A stretch of 64,000 bases of DNA from Daphnia carinata (Eukaryota; Arthropoda; Branchiopoda; Diplostraca; Daphniidae): the NCBI RefSeq assembly GCF_022539665.2, contig NC_081336.1, positions 8,160,778 through 8,224,777 of the forward strand, in the 5' to 3' direction. Positions 62,324 through 64,000 of this stretch are shown piece by piece. Position 1 is the stretch's first letter, and each line of letters begins with the position of its first letter. The translations under genes and the position numbers were made by a program. The notes under the pieces are model-generated. The model was not told the DNA's origin, ran no database searches, and saw only the letters and a program-made list of their open reading frames with translations.

Positions 62324-63194
62324 GATTGCCTACAACGAAAAAAAAAATGTTTAAAAGCATCAGCTGACAGAGCAGGTAGGGTGGAACTTGGATAAGGAAG
62401 CACCTACCTGATTGTTTGGAACTTGACTGGACACAGAACTGACTGCTTCTCAAAACGTACGTACAAGACTGGTTCATTGCCTAGTATGACATGGTGGCTT
62501 ATATAAGTAATTGCTAAAACGGAATTTCAACGTTCTTTTAAGACGTCTTTTAATCGATAATTTGAAAACAGATGAAAACGTTTAGATGAAACAAATTCTG
62601 GGAAAGGATGAAAACTAATTCCGGTTTTCTTTTCTTAAAACATTTTTTGTAGGATAAATTTGCCGATCTGCCAATAGGGTTCCGATTTATTCTGTGCGTC
62701 ATCCACTGGTTAGTGGCATTAGTTAGATGTGGTTAAAATTAACTAGTTTCAGTAGTACATCTTTAGGCTACTTATCTATTTTAATTGAAATTTTTCTCTT
62801 GTTTAGGAAAACCAAATTCGTGTTTACTAACCTTCAACCGTATCAGTTATTACTTGGGATATTCTGCAATGCAACAAGTCGTTATTCATCGTTGGTTCAC
62901 CATTTCCGGATGAACGTGAGTGTCCTTTTTATTTATTAACGCCTTACGAATTTGCTTTCTACTGTTATCTTTGCAACTGCCGCACGTAATAATGCACGGA
63001 AGAAAACATGTCATGAATGCAAGACTATTTGTATTGCAAGCTCAAGGTTAACATAGGACATAGTATGAGCGACATCGAACAAACGGTACGATTAGCAAAG
63101 GCCAAAAAAAAAATCATTTCACAGTTGGTATAAATTTTTATTTTTCATTTTTTTTTTTTGGGGGGGGGGGGGGAATTGATAGATTTACTGCAAT
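62324..63194. promoter_or_regulatory. Promoter and spacer between five-exon sHSP copies C and D
   Basis: CTTATATAAG at 62509-62518, CAACGTTC starting at 62528, and TTCTGGGAAA near 62597 lie at nearly the same distances as related motifs upstream of copy B. A poly-T/poly-G tract at about 63150-63173 ends with 14 Gs and may be a sequencing weak point. No gene seen. Confidence 0.5.
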
Positions 63195-64000
63195 CTATTT
63201 TCCTTGAGCTGGTGGTGGATTGATGGCTCCCGCTACAGGTGCCATTGTAATTGGAATAACTCGCTCATTGGAACCTGTGCCAAACAAGCAAATGAATCTT
63301 CTCTTTTTGCCCAATCTTAGGATACGCAGTATACCTTCTGAAGTCGTTTTTGGAGCCATAATAGTCAAGAGGCCTTCAGGCGACATTGTGGACGTAATGG
63401 ACTCCTGTTTGACACCGGAGGGAATCGTAATCCGACGGCGGAACCTCAGGAAATCAACAGAAAGTAATAACTTACAAATATTCTACCATTAATTCGATTA
63501 GTTGGAAAATATCTTACTCCCGCGAAATACTTCCATTTGGATCTTTGCGCTCATCATGTTTGGCTATTTTAAACAGATATTTACAATTAACGAACAACTT
63601 GCGCAATTATTCAACCGAAATACCATGAACGATGATGTCTTTATCGGTGGTTTTCACAGTGATTTCGTTTGGCTCAAAGTCCGTGACATCCACCATAACC
63701 TATCACGAAATAAGAATGAATTAGGTAACAATTTCTAGTATAAACGAATTACCTGAAATGATTTATCATCTTCCTTGATAGCCGATACCAATTTCCCGAG
63801 TTCACGATCCATACGGCGCACCGTTGTCCTTACCGTTCGCCGTCTTGACCGTCTCACGTGATGACGATACCTGGTGTACCTGTAAGGCTCGTACAACGGT
63901 TCGTACGTTTGCAGCGGTTCAAACGATTCGAATGGTTCAAAAACGTCGAACGGATCAGACGACTCAAACGGATCCAGCATCGTATCTAAACCGGTGAAAG
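63195..64000 (-). CDS. Small heat shock protein, five-exon class, copy D (5' partial)
   Basis: Exons 64000-63753 (continuing right), 63699-63624, 63563-63518, 63444-63335 and 63274-63195. The frame stays open to the window edge and reads FTGLDTMLDPFE. This aligns with residues 7 onward of copy C, so the true ATG lies just outside and the ATG at 63980 is internal. The N-terminal region is unusually rich in arginine and tyrosine (YRYTRYRHHVRRSRRR) before the common RRMDRELGKL. The domain contains VDVTDFEPNEI, KHDERKDPNG, FRRRITIPSG and STMSPEGLLTIMAPK, and it ends with VIPIT. The basic N-terminal arm is distinctive for this copy. Confidence 0.92.

Noticed and set aside
63980-63982. ATG at 63980 as the start of sHSP copy D
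   Set aside because: The frame continues upstream to the window edge with residues that align to the N-terminus of copy C, so the true start is outside the window.

Overview
The window is nuclear DNA of an arthropod, most likely a branchiopod crustacean of the Daphnia type. The evidence is genes split by many short introns (often 43-90 nt, GT..AG), replication-dependent core histone genes with 3' stem-loops, a Drosophila-style circadian timeless, a ninaB-type carotenoid oxygenase and a dispersed family of small heat shock protein (sHSP) genes. Species assignment is inference. All exon maps were made by hand from splice signals and reading phase, so single boundaries may shift by a few bases.

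Left part (1-26.2 kb) is gene dense. A rhomboid intramembrane protease with EF-hands runs leftwards off the edge. Head to head with it is a nine-Tudor-domain protein of the Tudor germ-granule family. Then come a complete APC homologue, a complete WDR35/IFT121 homologue (ciliary intraflagellar transport) with a probable RFX X-box in its promoter, and a divergent pair of sHSP genes.

Middle part (26.2-37.7 kb) has no convincing protein gene. It holds a 324-bp MITE with 20-bp inverted ends and TA target sites, a GC-rich degenerate repeat, several decayed tRNA-like units, and a diverged tandem array at 33.7-36.4 kb that looks transcribed and spliced from the minus strand.

Right part (37.7-64 kb): a ninaB-like carotenoid oxygenase; a core histone quartet H3(-) H4(+) H2B(-) H2A(+); two identical tRNA-Leu(AAG) genes; a compact but apparently intact timeless gene; a second histone quartet in the same layout about 12 kb from the first; and a cluster of five sHSP genes with two tRNA-Gly(TCC) genes between them. 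The last sHSP gene runs off the right edge.

The sHSP genes fall into two structural classes: a five-exon minus-strand class and a three-exon plus-strand class. Within each class the core exon lengths are conserved, and the five-exon genes share promoter elements at conserved distances.
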